62,303 nt of DNA from Kurthia zopfii (GCF_003143955.1 NZ_QFVS01000013.1:1-62303); one strand, 5' to 3'. Numbered from the stretch's first letter, positions 18,488 through 27,440 are shown. A program made the numbers and translations. The notes: generated by a model not told the origin, from the letters alone.

Positions 18488-20212
18488 TTAGCTATTTCGT
18501 TGATTTTCGATCGTGCGAATTAATTCGTCGATATAAACTAATACTTTTGAAGAAGCAGCTTCAAGTTTTCCTAAGTAATCTTCTGCTTCAGTCATCATCC
18601 CAGCGTTGTAAGCACGCGCAGCATCTTTTGCAAATTGATGAACTTCTGCGTGAGATTGATCTAGCTGATTATATGCAGCTTCGTTTTTAAAGCGGGCAAT
18701 TGTTTTCGCTGAAGTGTACCAAGTGCCTAAACGACAATCCGTATGAGATGAAATCGTTTCAGGATTGATATTTTCAAGTCCTAAGAACATATTGTAAATC
18801 TTCCATTTCCATAAAATATGATCCGCTTTCGATAGTTGAAGTAGGGCATAACTCGATAATTGGGCATTGGAATCATCCACAATATTCACGCGGAATGCAT
18901 CAATTTCTTGGCTCAGGCGGTGAATGCCGTTAGAAGTTGATTGACCTAATGCGCGGATATCCTGCTGTAAATCTGTAATTTGGACCATACGATTCGATAC
19001 TTCATCTATGGCAGATGATTGTTCTTCTGAAATCGAAGCAGTCATTTTCACAGAATCATTGATTTCAGCAATTTCTACAACAATTTGACTTAATAAAGGT
19101 AATGAAGATTTCGCATCGACAGTCGCTTCTTTAATAATTGTCGTCGTTTCCGTAATCGAGTCTTGTACACTGTTAGAATAAGATTTTAAATGTTTCACAT
19201 TCGTTGATACTTCCGTTAATGCCGAAACTGTATTTTCAGCAAGTTTGCGAACTTCTTGCGCGACTACGGCAAATCCTTTACCATGTTCACCAGCTCTTGC
19301 AGCTTCAATCGATGCATTCAAAGCAAGTAAATTCGTTTGATCGGCAATTTGGTTGATCAATGTGACAACGTTTTCGATATCGCCAACACGTTTTTGCAAT
19401 TCACTAAAAGAGTCGACAATCGAAGAAAAAGTTTCGCCAGTTTTCATAATTTCGTTCAAAGCACTGCCAATTTCATTTTGTGAATTCAGTGCATATTCAA
19501 CGGATTGGTTTGTCTTTTCAGAAATAAGGGTAGAGGTACGTGCAATCTCTGCAATCGAAGCGGTGATTTCTTCCGTAGCAGCAGTTGATGATTGGATTTC
19601 ATCGGTTTGACGATCCAGGCTATAAATTAAGTCTTTCATGTACATAATTTGAGAATTTGTATCGATTAACTGAGTGATTTCAGTGATTGAATTTTCTAAT
19701 GTCCGCTCAGTGAACGACTCAAATAACAGCTCTTGGTCGATATTAACGGCAGATTGGAATGAGCGCATTAAGTCGAATGCTTTTGCAGGCTTCAGACCAA
19801 AGTTGTACAATAGGTGGGTAGTCACATAAAATGCGAACTGGTTAAAAATAACAATCGTTCTACCTGGCTCGAACTTATATTTACGAATTTGGTCGAAAAA
19901 TTTAAAAACTTCTTTGACGTAGTTTTCATCACGCGTGCAAGTAAAGAAAGTAGTTAAATAATTCGAAACCAAATGTTCAGAAATAGGATTTTTTCGATCC
20001 GCAGATAGTTCACTCAAATACTCTGTGAAAATTTGTTGCATAGTGGGAGTGGATTTTTCCAATTTTTTGTATATGTATTGCAAGTTATTTTCATCTTCGT
20101 ATGAAAAATGATTAAAAGCAAGCGTATCTTGAAAACGGTCAGCAGTTTGAATATCTGTCCCTCTTTCTAAAAGTTGCTCCATATTAAGTTTAGGTCGAAT
20201 AGAAGATAGCAT
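18488..20212 (-). CDS. Cytosolic chemoreceptor: globin-like sensor, MCP signalling domain, CZB domain
   Basis: 574 residues, no membrane helix. Residues about 25-185 align without gaps to the HemAT globin-coupled sensor around the F helix (ENYVK...FEP), but the proximal heme His of HemAT falls on Ile109. Residues about 200-440 are the methyl-accepting coiled coil with the conserved hairpin tip ([21 protein letters not shown]). Residues about 455-560 form a CZB zinc-binding domain: [17 protein letters not shown] and SHAEVH provide its His/Cys ligands. It should signal to CheA. Zinc, redox or chlorine-oxidant sensing through CZB is known for the family; oxygen sensing through heme is doubtful here. 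Single gene with GGAGG before ATG. Confidence 0.9.
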   Translation of the reverse strand: MLSSIRPKLNMEQLLERGTDIQTADRFQDTLAFNHFSYEDENNLQYIYKKLEKSTPTMQQIFTEYLSELSADRKNPISEHLVSNYLTTFFTCTRDENYVKEVFKFFDQIRKYKFEPGRTIVIFNQFAFYVTTHLLYNFGLKPAKAFDLMRSFQSAVNIDQELLFESFTERTLENSITEITQLIDTNSQIMYMKDLIYSLDRQTDEIQSSTAATEEITASIAEIARTSTLISEKTNQSVEYALNSQNEIGSALNEIMKTGETFSSIVDSFSELQKRVGDIENVVTLINQIADQTNLLALNASIEAARAGEHGKGFAVVAQEVRKLAENTVSALTEVSTNVKHLKSYSNSVQDSITETTTIIKEATVDAKSSLPLLSQIVVEIAEINDSVKMTASISEEQSSAIDEVSNRMVQITDLQQDIRALGQSTSNGIHRLSQEIDAFRVNIVDDSNAQLSSYALLQLSKADHILWKWKIYNMFLGLENINPETISSHTDCRLGTWYTSAKTIARFKNEAAYNQLDQSHAEVHQFAKDAARAYNAGMMTEAEDYLGKLEAASSKVLVYIDELIRTIENQRNS

Positions 20213-20326
20213 GAATAAACCTCCAAAGTCTTTTTAGTAATATTAGCATATATTTAGATTTTTTTGTAGTTAAAAAGGTTTATTTGGTTGGATAATTTTT
20301 GAAAGTTAGAAGGGGGATTGTTCCAA

Positions 20327-20605
20327 ATGTATAAAATAATCTATATGAAAGCAGACTATGAACCATGGTGGGAATTCGAGGGTTGGCAAGAGTTTGTCGT
20401 TTCAGAAACTGAATTCGAGGACCGTTTACAAGCAGAGCAATTCCTTAAAAACTTATTACATGACTTTTCATTGAAATATTGTAAAAAACAACAGAAAAAA
20501 GATCGTTTCTGGGCATTTTGGTCTGAAAATGAAGCAGTCTATTGCGACAATTGTGCGGATGATTTACAAATATATCACGGATTGATTTGGCAAGAAGTAG
20601 AATAA
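20327..20605 (+). CDS. DUF1033 family protein
   Basis: 92 residues opening MYKIIYMKADYEPWWEFEGW, the hallmark of DUF1033, a small family of unknown role common in Bacilli. Rich in Trp and aromatic residues, and with CDNCADD near the C-terminus. The ATG at 20327 follows AGGGGGAT; the TTG nine bases earlier overlaps that site. No signal or membrane segment. Monocistronic. Confidence 0.85.
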   Translation: MYKIIYMKADYEPWWEFEGWQEFVVSETEFEDRLQAEQFLKNLLHDFSLKYCKKQQKKDRFWAFWSENEAVYCDNCADDLQIYHGLIWQEVE

Positions 20606-20651
20606 AGTGCGAGTATATTAAGTGAATTTTAGAAAAAATTTGAAATTTCAA

Positions 20652-20679
20652 TTGACTAATAACGTCATTATGTTATAAT
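20652..20679 (+). promoter_or_regulatory. Promoter of the cold-shock gene
   Basis: TTGACT (-35, 20652-20657) and TATAAT (-10, 20674-20679) with a 16-bp spacer. It would produce a 5' leader of roughly 140 nt before the csp start codon. Confidence 0.75.
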
Positions 20680-20715
20680 ATTCTTAACAAATGAAACTGT
20701 ATTACCGTTACATCC

Positions 20716-20776
20716 ATTCACATATTACAAAAAGTGATCGGTCTTCGGTACTTATTGTAATATGTGAATTTTTGTA
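20716..20776 (+). promoter_or_regulatory. Structured 5' leader of the cold-shock mRNA
   Basis: A perfect 15-bp inverted repeat, attcacatattacaa and its complement, encloses a 24-nt loop that contains a smaller hairpin. Long structured leaders of cold-shock genes can change fold with temperature; that role here is inference. Confidence 0.5.
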
Positions 20777-20825
20777 TGGTTTTTTAGGTTCATATTGTTT
20801 ACTTTTATTTTTGGAGGTTTTACAC

Positions 20826-21026
20826 ATGAAACAAGGTACAGTAAAATGGTTTAACGCAGAAAAAGGGTTTGGCTTTATCGAAATCGAAGGAGAAAACGAT
20901 GTATTCGTACATTTCTCAGCAATCCAAGGCGAAGGATTCAAAACTTTAGATGAAGGTCAAGCAGTGGAATTCGAAGTTACTGAAGGTAACCGCGGACCAC
21001 AAGCAGAAAACGTTGTAAAACTTTAA
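20826..21026 (+). CDS. Cold-shock protein (CspA/CspB family)
   Basis: A 66-residue OB-fold RNA chaperone that binds single-stranded RNA and DNA. RNP1 (KGFGFIEI) and RNP2 (VFVHFSAI) are both present, as is the [10 protein letters not shown] end. ATG at 20826 follows TTGGAGG; a longer upstream frame has no ribosome site and would encode the leader. Length matches B. subtilis Csp proteins (66-67). Which paralogue it corresponds to cannot be told. Confidence 0.96.
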   Translation: MKQGTVKWFNAEKGFGFIEIEGENDVFVHFSAIQGEGFKTLDEGQAVEFEVTEGNRGPQAENVVKL

Positions 21027-21037
21027 TTTACAATTTT

Positions 21038-21068
21038 TCAGGAGGTAGCAATTGCTACTTCCTTTTCT
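21038..21068 (+). terminator. Terminator after the csp gene
   Basis: Stem aggaggtagca / tgctacttcct followed by tttct. Confidence 0.75.
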
Positions 21069-21250
21069 ATACAGTTTTTTTAGAGGATTTGTGCAAATTT
21101 GATTTCGCAGCTTGTAGTAAGACGCCCATGTTAAAAAATGAGTCGTAACTAACATGCGATTTTTTTTTGAAAAACTATTCAGATAATGACAAAAAATTGT
21201 ATATTTGTGATACAATAATCTTTAGTACATAAGTAACATGGAGGTATAAT

Positions 21251-22282
21251 ATGGCTAAAACCCGTATGGCTAAAAGGCGTAAGCGAAAGTGGATTAGAAA
21301 TCTATTAATTGTTTTCTGTCTTTGTTTTGCTACAATTAGTAGTTATTTAACATACTCCGTTTTTTCTGTAAAAGGAGCTTTGGATCAGTCGAAAGTTCAA
21401 TTGCAGCGAGAAGACAATAAATCTGAACTAAGAGAAAAACCTGTTTCATACAGCGAAGAACCTTTTTCAATTTTATTGTTAGGCATTGAAGAATATGCTA
21501 CAAAGAAAGAAACTGGTAGAGCAGACACGCAGATTGTTATGACATTTAACCCCAAAAAACATAAAATCACTTTAGTGACGATTCCGAGAGATACGCGCGT
21601 ACAAATTGACAACGCGAGCGAATATACTGGAATTCATAAAATTAATGCCGCGATGACATACGGCGAATTGAATCAATATGGTGGCGAAAAGCTCCAATTG
21701 GAAACGACAGAAAAATTACTAAATATTCCGATTGACGCTTTTGTAACAGTGAACTTTGATGGCTTCCGCGATGTAATTGATGCTCTTGGTGGAATAGACA
21801 TCGATATTAAGCAACCTTTCTGGGAAGACAATATTTATACGAAAAAACGCATTGATTTTGCGCAAGGTCATGCTCATTTAACAGGTGAGGAAGCACTTGC
21901 ATTTGTCCGAATGAGAAAGCGTGAAGTGAATAATATTTATCCGAGGGAAGAGCGCCAAAATCAAATGATTGAAGCAACTGTTGCCCAAACTAAATCAGCA
22001 GGTACATTATTAAAAGTAGGGGAATTAACGAAGATTTTCGGTGAAAACGTTAAAACAAGCCTTTCCATTGGTGATTTATTTGCGATTCAAAGTCAATATT
22101 TGAATATGAAAAAATTGAAGATGGGTTCAACAGAAGTGAAGGGCTTTGATACGAAAGTTAATGGCGTTTCATATTTTGTAGCGAATCAGCAAGATCTTCA
22201 AAAATTAAGTGAAAGCTTACGAGCAGAGCTTGGTTTGGATCCTGTACCATTCCAAACGAGTGCTAGATTTACAAATTATTAA
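21251..22282 (+). CDS. LytR-CpsA-Psr (LCP) family wall glycopolymer ligase
   Basis: A 343-residue type II membrane protein: very basic N-terminus (MAKTRMAKRRKRK), one helix (about 17-37) and an extracellular LCP domain. LCP enzymes transfer teichoic acids or other polymers from undecaprenyl phosphate to peptidoglycan. Seen: LLLGIE, the Arg-Ala-Asp-Thr stretch, VTIPRDTRV, the conserved HKINAAMTYGE, DGFRDVIDALGGIDID and FVRMRKRE, which carry the Arg/Asp residues of the polyprenyl-phosphate site. Terminator at 22296. A second LCP gene lies at 33305. Confidence 0.92.
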   Translation: MAKTRMAKRRKRKWIRNLLIVFCLCFATISSYLTYSVFSVKGALDQSKVQLQREDNKSELREKPVSYSEEPFSILLLGIEEYATKKETGRADTQIVMTFNPKKHKITLVTIPRDTRVQIDNASEYTGIHKINAAMTYGELNQYGGEKLQLETTEKLLNIPIDAFVTVNFDGFRDVIDALGGIDIDIKQPFWEDNIYTKKRIDFAQGHAHLTGEEALAFVRMRKREVNNIYPREERQNQMIEATVAQTKSAGTLLKVGELTKIFGENVKTSLSIGDLFAIQSQYLNMKKLKMGSTEVKGFDTKVNGVSYFVANQQDLQKLSESLRAELGLDPVPFQTSARFTNY

Positions 22283-22295
22283 TTATTGGATGAGG

Positions 22296-22327
22296 AGCTA
22301 CGTTTAGAAATAAGCGTAGCTTTTTTT
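22296..22327 (+). terminator. Terminator after the LCP gene
   Basis: Stem agctacg / cgtagct with seven Ts. Confidence 0.85.
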
Positions 22328-22371
22328 ATGTAAAAATTATGCAAATTGAAAGCTTATTATTTCTAAAAAAG

Positions 22372-23190
22372 AAAAAAGACGAGGACTAATCCCCGTCTTG
22401 AATGTCTACCTATTTAAGCTTAGTACCAGCCTTTTTGTTGCCAAGCTGCTTTTGCATTATTCCATGAACCGTAACGATCTTTAACGTATTTGTCAGCTAC
22501 GCGCTCTTGGTTTGCTGGTGAATAATCACCTTTTAAATATGAACGGTCTAATTGATATTTCCCGACATATTTACCTGTTGCGCTACGTGCGTTGTAGTTA
22601 TTCGTAGATTCTTTGTGCGCGATCCAGCTTTTTGCTGAAGATGAAGAACCTTGATAATTTGATGATGTTGAAGCTTTTTTCACAGGCGCTTTGTAAACTG
22701 GTTGTTGCTTCACAGGCGCTTGTTTTACTGGCGCTTTATATGTTGGAGCTTGTTGAACTGGAACTGCTTTTTGAACTGGAGCTGCCTTTTGAACTGGAGC
22801 GGGTGCTTTATAAGTTGTTTGTGTTTGAACTTGCTTCACAGGCGCTTGGTATACTGGCTTTTGTTGCACTGGTGCTACGCCATTTCCGCCTACTTCTAAT
22901 AATTCACCTGCATATATTAAGTCTGTTGATAGACCATTTAGTTGTTTTAAGTTTGAAACTGTTGTACCGTGTGTTGCTGCTAATTTTGAAAGAGTATCAC
23001 CTGATTGGATTTTCACTTCTTTAGCTGAAGCTGAACCTGCGAATGCGACTGTTGAAAGTGCGACTGCACCTGTGATTGCGATTAGTTGGTTTTTCATAAT
23101 TTGAATTTCCTCCTCGGTTTTTCTAACTGACACAACTATACCAAGGCCAAATTTCACTCCAATGACAAAATGATTGCCCGAATGTTACAG
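22372..23190. repeat. Direct repeat copy 1 (LysM gene with its promoter and terminator)
   Basis: About 819 bp nearly identical to 24443-25267, same orientation. It covers the terminator (agacgagga / tccccgtct), the whole LysM gene and about 95 bp upstream, with identity ending abruptly after gcccgaatgttacag. The copies start 2071 bp apart and flank the Fic/antitoxin pair. Confidence 0.9.
22420..23097 (-). CDS. Secreted LysM protein with APF-like C-terminal domain (copy 1)
   Basis: 225 residues. Signal peptide MKNQLIAITGAVALSTVAFAGSASA, one LysM domain (KIQSGDTLSKLAATHGTT..., about 27-70) that binds peptidoglycan, a Pro/Gln/Lys/Ala-rich linker with APVQ and YKAPV repeats, and a C-terminal domain WIAHKES...GKYQLDRSYLKGDYSPANQERVADKYV typical of lactobacillus aggregation-promoting factor, a relative of lytic transglycosylases with Glu in HKES as possible catalyst. 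GAGGAGG precedes ATG at 12 bases. Nearly identical to the gene at 24491. Confidence 0.9.
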   Translation of the reverse strand: MKNQLIAITGAVALSTVAFAGSASAKEVKIQSGDTLSKLAATHGTTVSNLKQLNGLSTDLIYAGELLEVGGNGVAPVQQKPVYQAPVKQVQTQTTYKAPAPVQKAAPVQKAVPVQQAPTYKAPVKQAPVKQQPVYKAPVKKASTSSNYQGSSSSAKSWIAHKESTNNYNARSATGKYVGKYQLDRSYLKGDYSPANQERVADKYVKDRYGSWNNAKAAWQQKGWY

Positions 23191-23498
23191 GAAAGTAACA
23201 GGGGGTGGATATAATTAACAATTTATGAATTTGATTTTTTTATTACTAATGTGATTGTTTTCATACCAGCTATTATATAAGCAAATATATGTAAGTAACG
23301 AATGAAAATAGCATTGATTCGAATAGACATTTCATCGATTTTTTTTTCATTTTCCTTTAAAAGCATTCAAATACAGCGAAAAACAATTACGATTCCACTG
23401 AATTGTTACAGATGGTTTGACAATATCTGTTGAAATTACTTGGATAAAATTCATTTATGATATACTAAATGAAAGAAAAAATTGAAGGAGTGATTCTA
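23158..23498. other. Intergenic gap between the LysM gene and the antitoxin
   Basis: It holds the tail of direct repeat 1 and A/T-rich DNA. TTGACA at 23417 and TATGAT/TATACT around 23456-23466 offer possible promoter elements for the toxin-antitoxin pair, but spacing is poor. No gene seen. Confidence 0.35.
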
Positions 23499-23684
23499 AT
23501 GAATGTTTCTACACGCTTAGAACGTCAAAAGCAAATTGATTTTGCAGTTGGTTTGGCAGCACTTGATGGTGGAAAGCCTACTTCTTTTACAAAGGAACTT
23601 TTATGCGAATACGAAAAAGGCGAAGTTACCTCAAAAGAGCTGAAACAAGCCATTTTACAAAAGTATTTTAGGAAGTCTAAATAA
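23499..23684 (+). CDS. VbhA-like antitoxin of a Fic toxin
   Basis: 61 residues. The segment GLAALDGGKPTS followed by EKGEVTSKELKQAIL matches the helix and C-terminal layout of VbhA-type Fic antitoxins, which insert an alpha helix with an (S/T)xxxE(G/N) motif into the Fic ATP site. Here the motif reads LAALDG, with Asp for Glu and no Ser/Thr, so inhibition strength is uncertain. ATG at 23499 follows AAGGAG. Its stop TAA overlaps the ATG of the toxin by one base, a sign of translational coupling. It appears intact. Confidence 0.8.
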   Translation: MNVSTRLERQKQIDFAVGLAALDGGKPTSFTKELLCEYEKGEVTSKELKQAILQKYFRKSK

Positions 23685-24406
23685 TGGATCCATACATTGA
23701 TCCACATACTAAAGTATTAATCAATAAATTAAATATTTCGGATGAACAAGATCTAATCAATATTGAAGCACAGTTATTGATTGCTGGAATAATTGATATC
23801 GACCGAAATTTACACGATGTCGACTTCTTGGATTTTAAAAGTATTTCAATAATCTATAAGTATTTATTTGGAGAATTATATTCATGGGCTGGCGAATTTA
23901 GGACTATTAATATTTATAAAAATGAAAAAGTGTTAAATGGTCTATCTATTAATTATAGTCATCATTCAAATATTCAAAAAATTTAAGTAATATTTTTTTT
24001 AAGTGTCCAAAATTTAGATTGGTCTCATAGTAACCCACAACTTCCATTGATTTTCACGAATTTTATGGTTGATATTTGGAGAATACATCCTTTTCGAGAA
24101 GGTAATACGCGAACTATTTCTGTTTTCATGAAACTTTTTGCTGAACAGAATCATCTCAAATTTAATGCGGTTTTACTTTCTCTTCATACTGGATTTTTAA
24201 GAAATTCACTCGTATTAGCTGCTGTACAAGAAGCGCCAGATGTTAGTCATTTACTTAAGATTATTTCTGATGCTTTAACATATACACCTCATATTCAAAC
24301 TAAGAATAGTGCTGTTGATTCTGAAAAATATCATTCAATTGGCAAATATGACGTTTCTAATTATGAGGAAAAACCTTTTTACACTAAAAAACCAAAGCAA
24401 GATTAA
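23684..24406 (+). pseudogene. Fic-domain toxin interrupted by an in-frame stop
   Basis: Fic proteins AMPylate target proteins. The frame opened at 23684 encodes the N-terminal part (LYSWAGEFRTINIYKNEKV) and meets TAA at 23984-23986; the same frame then continues with the catalytic core HPFREGNTRT (24074 region) to 24406. Reading through gives a normal Fic of about 240 residues. The stop may be a simple nonsense change, or two compensating indels: adding a T in atttaag and removing one from the following T8 run gives NIQKILSNIFLSVQNLDW, which looks like a better Fic sequence. The canonical GNGR is GNTR, as in many class I members. Likely inactive. Confidence 0.82.
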
Positions 24407-24435
24407 GTACATTTCTACGTAGAAATGTACTTTTT
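24406..24435 (+). terminator. Terminator after the Fic locus
   Basis: A perfect palindrome, agtacatttctac and its complement, followed by five Ts. Confidence 0.9.
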
Positions 24436-24442
24436 AAATGCA

Positions 24443-25267
24443 AAAAAAGACGAGGATTAATCCCCGTCTTGAAAATATAACTATTTAAGCTTAGTACCAG
24501 CCTTTTTGTTGCCAAGCTGCTTTTGCATTATTCCATGAACCGTAACGATCTTTAACATACTTGTCAGCTACACGTTCTTGGTTTGCTGGTGAATAATCAC
24601 CTTTTAAATATGAACGGTCTAATTGATATTTCCCGACATATTTACCTGTTGCGCTACGTGCGTTGTAGTTATTCGTAGATTCTTTGTGTGCGATCCAGCT
24701 TTTCGCTGAAGATGAAGAACCTTGGTAATTTGATGATGTTGAAGCTTTTTTCACTGGTGCTTTATAGACCGGTTGTTGTTTCACAGGCGCTTGTTTTACC
24801 GGCGCTTTATAGGTTGGAGCTTGTTGAACTGGTGCTGCTTTTTGAACTGGAGCTGCTTGTTTTTGTTGTACTGGAGCGGGTGCTTTATAAGTTGTTTGTG
24901 TTTGAACTTGCTTCACAGGCGCTTGGTATACTGGCTTTTGTTGCACTGGTGCTACGCCATTTCCGCCTACTTCTAATAATTCACCTGCATATATTAAGTC
25001 TGTTGATAGACCGTTTAGTTGTTTTAAGTTTGATACTGTTGTACCGTGTGTTGCTGCTAATTTTGAAAGAGTATCACCTGATTGGATTTTCACTTCTTTA
25101 GCTGAAGCTGAACCTGCGAATGCGACTGTTGAAAGTGCGACTGCACCTGTAATTGCGATTAGTTGGTTTTTCATAATTTGAATTTCCTCCTCGGTTTTTC
25201 TAACTGACACAACTATACCAAGGTCAAATTTCACTCCAATGACAAAATGATTGCCCGAATGTTACAG
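24443..25267. repeat. Direct repeat copy 2
   Basis: About 825 bp, near-identical to 22372-23190 in the same orientation, with a few substitutions and a small in-frame length change in the linker. It contains the terminator, the gene and about 93 bp of upstream DNA. Confidence 0.9.
24491..25174 (-). CDS. Secreted LysM protein with APF-like C-terminal domain (copy 2)
   Basis: 227 residues, same signal peptide, LysM and C-terminal domain as the gene at 22420; the mature domains are practically identical. The only clear difference is in the linker, where copy 2 reads VQQKQAAPVQKAAPVQ, an insertion/deletion in the APVQ repeat tract. Start and ribosome site are the same as in copy 1. The two probably give redundant dosage of a wall-bound protein; recent duplication or gene conversion is likely. 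Confidence 0.9.
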   Translation of the reverse strand: MKNQLIAITGAVALSTVAFAGSASAKEVKIQSGDTLSKLAATHGTTVSNLKQLNGLSTDLIYAGELLEVGGNGVAPVQQKPVYQAPVKQVQTQTTYKAPAPVQQKQAAPVQKAAPVQQAPTYKAPVKQAPVKQQPVYKAPVKKASTSSNYQGSSSSAKSWIAHKESTNNYNARSATGKYVGKYQLDRSYLKGDYSPANQERVADKYVKDRYGSWNNAKAAWQQKGWY

Positions 25268-25596
25268 CAGTATTACAAGAGGGTGGTAAATCCTTCTAAA
25301 ATGAGCGATTTATTTCGAACAAAAAACAGAGAAACCTCTATAACGGGCTATAATGGGAGGCTAAATTTCCCATAAAAACAGCTGAAATCGAATTTTCGTC
25401 GCTTAATTTTCTTTGAAATTCTTTGTTTTCTCTATAAAAACGGGGATAATACCCCTTATTACGAGCCTTAAACCTCTCGAATATTACAAAGTGCATCCAT
25501 TTTATTGTTTATTCAACCTTTTAATTCCTAAAAATATGAAAGCAGAGTTTTAAATTTTACCCATATATAATAGAAGAAACTATTTTTAAAAATATA
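25175..25596. other. Intergenic gap without a gene
   Basis: The right part of direct repeat 2 (promoter region of the LysM gene) is followed by about 330 bp with no ORF. Short hairpins occur (e.g. aacgggctataat, cggggataatacccc) but none has a clear terminator or riboswitch form. Confidence 0.4.
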
Positions 25597-25640
25597 AAAA
25601 GGACTTCGACACATATAATGTGAACGAAGTCCTAATATTT
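25597..25640 (-). terminator. Terminator of ykpA
   Basis: Stem aggacttcg / cgaagtcct with A-rich left flank, giving Us on the minus strand. Confidence 0.75.
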
Positions 25641-25649
25641 TCAATTAGA

Positions 25650-27254
25650 CTAGTCTAATTTATTTGCAGCTTTCCACTCTAGGTATTCATCGTAAGTTAA
25701 TTGCTTGTCAAGAATTGAACCGTCTTCACGGATTTCAATTACGCGGTTTGCAATTGTTTGGATGAACTGATGGTCATGAGAAGTGAAGATCATAGCGCCT
25801 TTGAAAGCAGTTAAGCCTTCGTTTAGTGCTTGAATCGACTCAAGGTCAAGGTGGTTAGTTGGTTCGTCTAATAGTAATACGTTTGAATGTGATAACATCA
25901 TACGTGATAACATACAACGAACTTTTTCTCCCCCAGATAATACTGCAGGTGATTTCTTAACTTCTTCACCAGAGAATAACATACGACCTAAGAATCCACG
26001 TAGGAATGTTTCTGTTTCGTCTTCAGGAGAGAATTGGCGTAACCAATCAACTAAAGTTTTTTCAGAACCTGCGAAGTATTCTTCGTTATCTAATGGTAAG
26101 TAGCTTTGAGAAGTTGTTACGCCCCATTTGAATGAACCATCGAATGCTTCATCTTCACCAGCAATAATTTTAAGTAATGCTGATTTGGCAATTGGATTAC
26201 CTAGAAGGATGATTTTGTCTTCACGGTTCATAGAGAAACGCATATCTTTGAATTGAACTTCGCCATCAACTGATTTAGAAAGTTCTTCAACTGTTAATAC
26301 GTCATTACCAATTTCACGTTCAACTGAGAAGTTGATGAATGGGTATTTACGGCTTGAAGGGCGGATGTCATCCAATTCGATTTTATCTAAAGTTTTCTTA
26401 CGAGAAGTTGCTTGTTTAGATTTAGAAGCGTTAGCAGAGAATCGCGCAACGAATGCTTGTAATTCTTTGATTTTTTCTTCTTTTTTCTTGTTTTGATCTG
26501 ATAACATACGTTGAGCTAGTTTACTAGACTCGTACCAGAAATCATAGTTACCAACGTAAACTTGGATTTTAGAGAAATCTAAATCCGCAATATGCGTACA
26601 AACTTTGTTTAAGAAGTGACGGTCATGTGATACGACAATAACTGTGTTTTCAAAGTTGATTAAGAATTCTTCAAGCCATTGAATCGCTTTTAAATCAAGG
26701 TGGTTGGTAGGCTCATCTAGTAATAGTACATCTGGTTTACCGAATAAAGCTTGAGCAAGTAATACTTTTACTTTTTCAGAACCAGTTAGTTCAGCCATAG
26801 TCATGTAGTGCATTGAATCAGGAATACCTAAACCTTGTAAAAGGATCGCAGCATCTGACTCAGCTTCCCAACCATTCATATCTGCGAATTCACCTTCAAG
26901 TTCAGCGGCACGAATACCATCTTCATCTGTGAATGGGTCTTTCGCATAGATTGAGTTCTTTTCGTTCATTACTTTATAAAGTTCTTTATGACCCATCATA
27001 ACGGTTTCAAGAACTTGAACTTCTTCAAATTCGAAGTGATTTTGTTTTAAAACTGCAAGACGTTCGCCAGTACCCATAGATACGTGACCTTCTTGTGCTT
27101 CAATTTCACCAGAAAGAATTTTTAGAAATGTTGATTTACCAGCACCGTTTGCGCCAATTAGGCCGTAACAGTTACCAGGTGTAAATTTAATATTAACGTC
27201 TTCAAATAGCTTACGATCGCCGAAACGAAGAGCTACATTACTTACTTGAATCAT
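25650..27254 (-). CDS. ykpA: ABC-F ATPase, YkpA/YbiT type
   Basis: 534 residues with two ABC cassettes and no membrane segment, an ABC-F translation factor expected to bind the ribosomal E site. Cassette 1: Walker A GANGAGKST, signature LTGSEK (variant), Walker B LLLDEPTNHLDL. Cassette 2: Walker A degraded to GNPIAKSA, signature LSGGEK, Walker B LLLDEPTNHLDL. The degraded second P-loop is, as far as I recall, usual for YkpA. The inter-cassette linker is rich in Lys/Ala (SANASKSKQATSRKK). ATG preceded by AGGAGG. Monocistronic. Confidence 0.92.
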   Translation of the reverse strand: MIQVSNVALRFGDRKLFEDVNIKFTPGNCYGLIGANGAGKSTFLKILSGEIEAQEGHVSMGTGERLAVLKQNHFEFEEVQVLETVMMGHKELYKVMNEKNSIYAKDPFTDEDGIRAAELEGEFADMNGWEAESDAAILLQGLGIPDSMHYMTMAELTGSEKVKVLLAQALFGKPDVLLLDEPTNHLDLKAIQWLEEFLINFENTVIVVSHDRHFLNKVCTHIADLDFSKIQVYVGNYDFWYESSKLAQRMLSDQNKKKEEKIKELQAFVARFSANASKSKQATSRKKTLDKIELDDIRPSSRKYPFINFSVEREIGNDVLTVEELSKSVDGEVQFKDMRFSMNREDKIILLGNPIAKSALLKIIAGEDEAFDGSFKWGVTTSQSYLPLDNEEYFAGSEKTLVDWLRQFSPEDETETFLRGFLGRMLFSGEEVKKSPAVLSGGEKVRCMLSRMMLSHSNVLLLDEPTNHLDLESIQALNEGLTAFKGAMIFTSHDHQFIQTIANRVIEIREDGSILDKQLTYDEYLEWKAANKLD

Positions 27255-27396
27255 GTAAGTACCTCCTTTTTCACAATGTTTACATTATATCATGTAAAGT
27301 GGTTCACGACTATAGAATCGTTTGAAGTAAAGAGAAAGATATTATTTTATTTAGCATAATCCGTTATTTAGGCAGAAATAGGGGAGAGTGGAATGA

Positions 27397-27434
27397 AAAA
27401 AAGACTTAAACCGAACGAATCGATTTAAGCCTTG
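27397..27434 (-). terminator. Terminator of the CoA-transferase gene
   Basis: Inverted repeat gacttaaa / tttaagc around a ccgaacgaatcg loop, with seven A on the left that give a U-tract on the minus strand. Confidence 0.7.
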
Positions 27435-27440
27435 AAAAGA

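Noticed and set aside
20716-20790. Reading the csp leader hairpin as an intrinsic terminator
   Set aside because: The T run after the stem is interrupted (tttttgtatggtttttt) and a strong promoter lies just upstream, so leader structure is more likely.
22632-23024. Leu-rich + strand ORFs opposite the LysM genes (also 24688-25101)
   Set aside because: They arise from the antisense of the Gln/Ala/Pro/Lys linker and are duplicated only because the LysM gene is.
23984-24000. Programmed frameshifting or readthrough at the T8 run of the Fic gene
   Set aside because: No slippery-site stimulator or readthrough context is visible; nonsense or indel decay is simpler.
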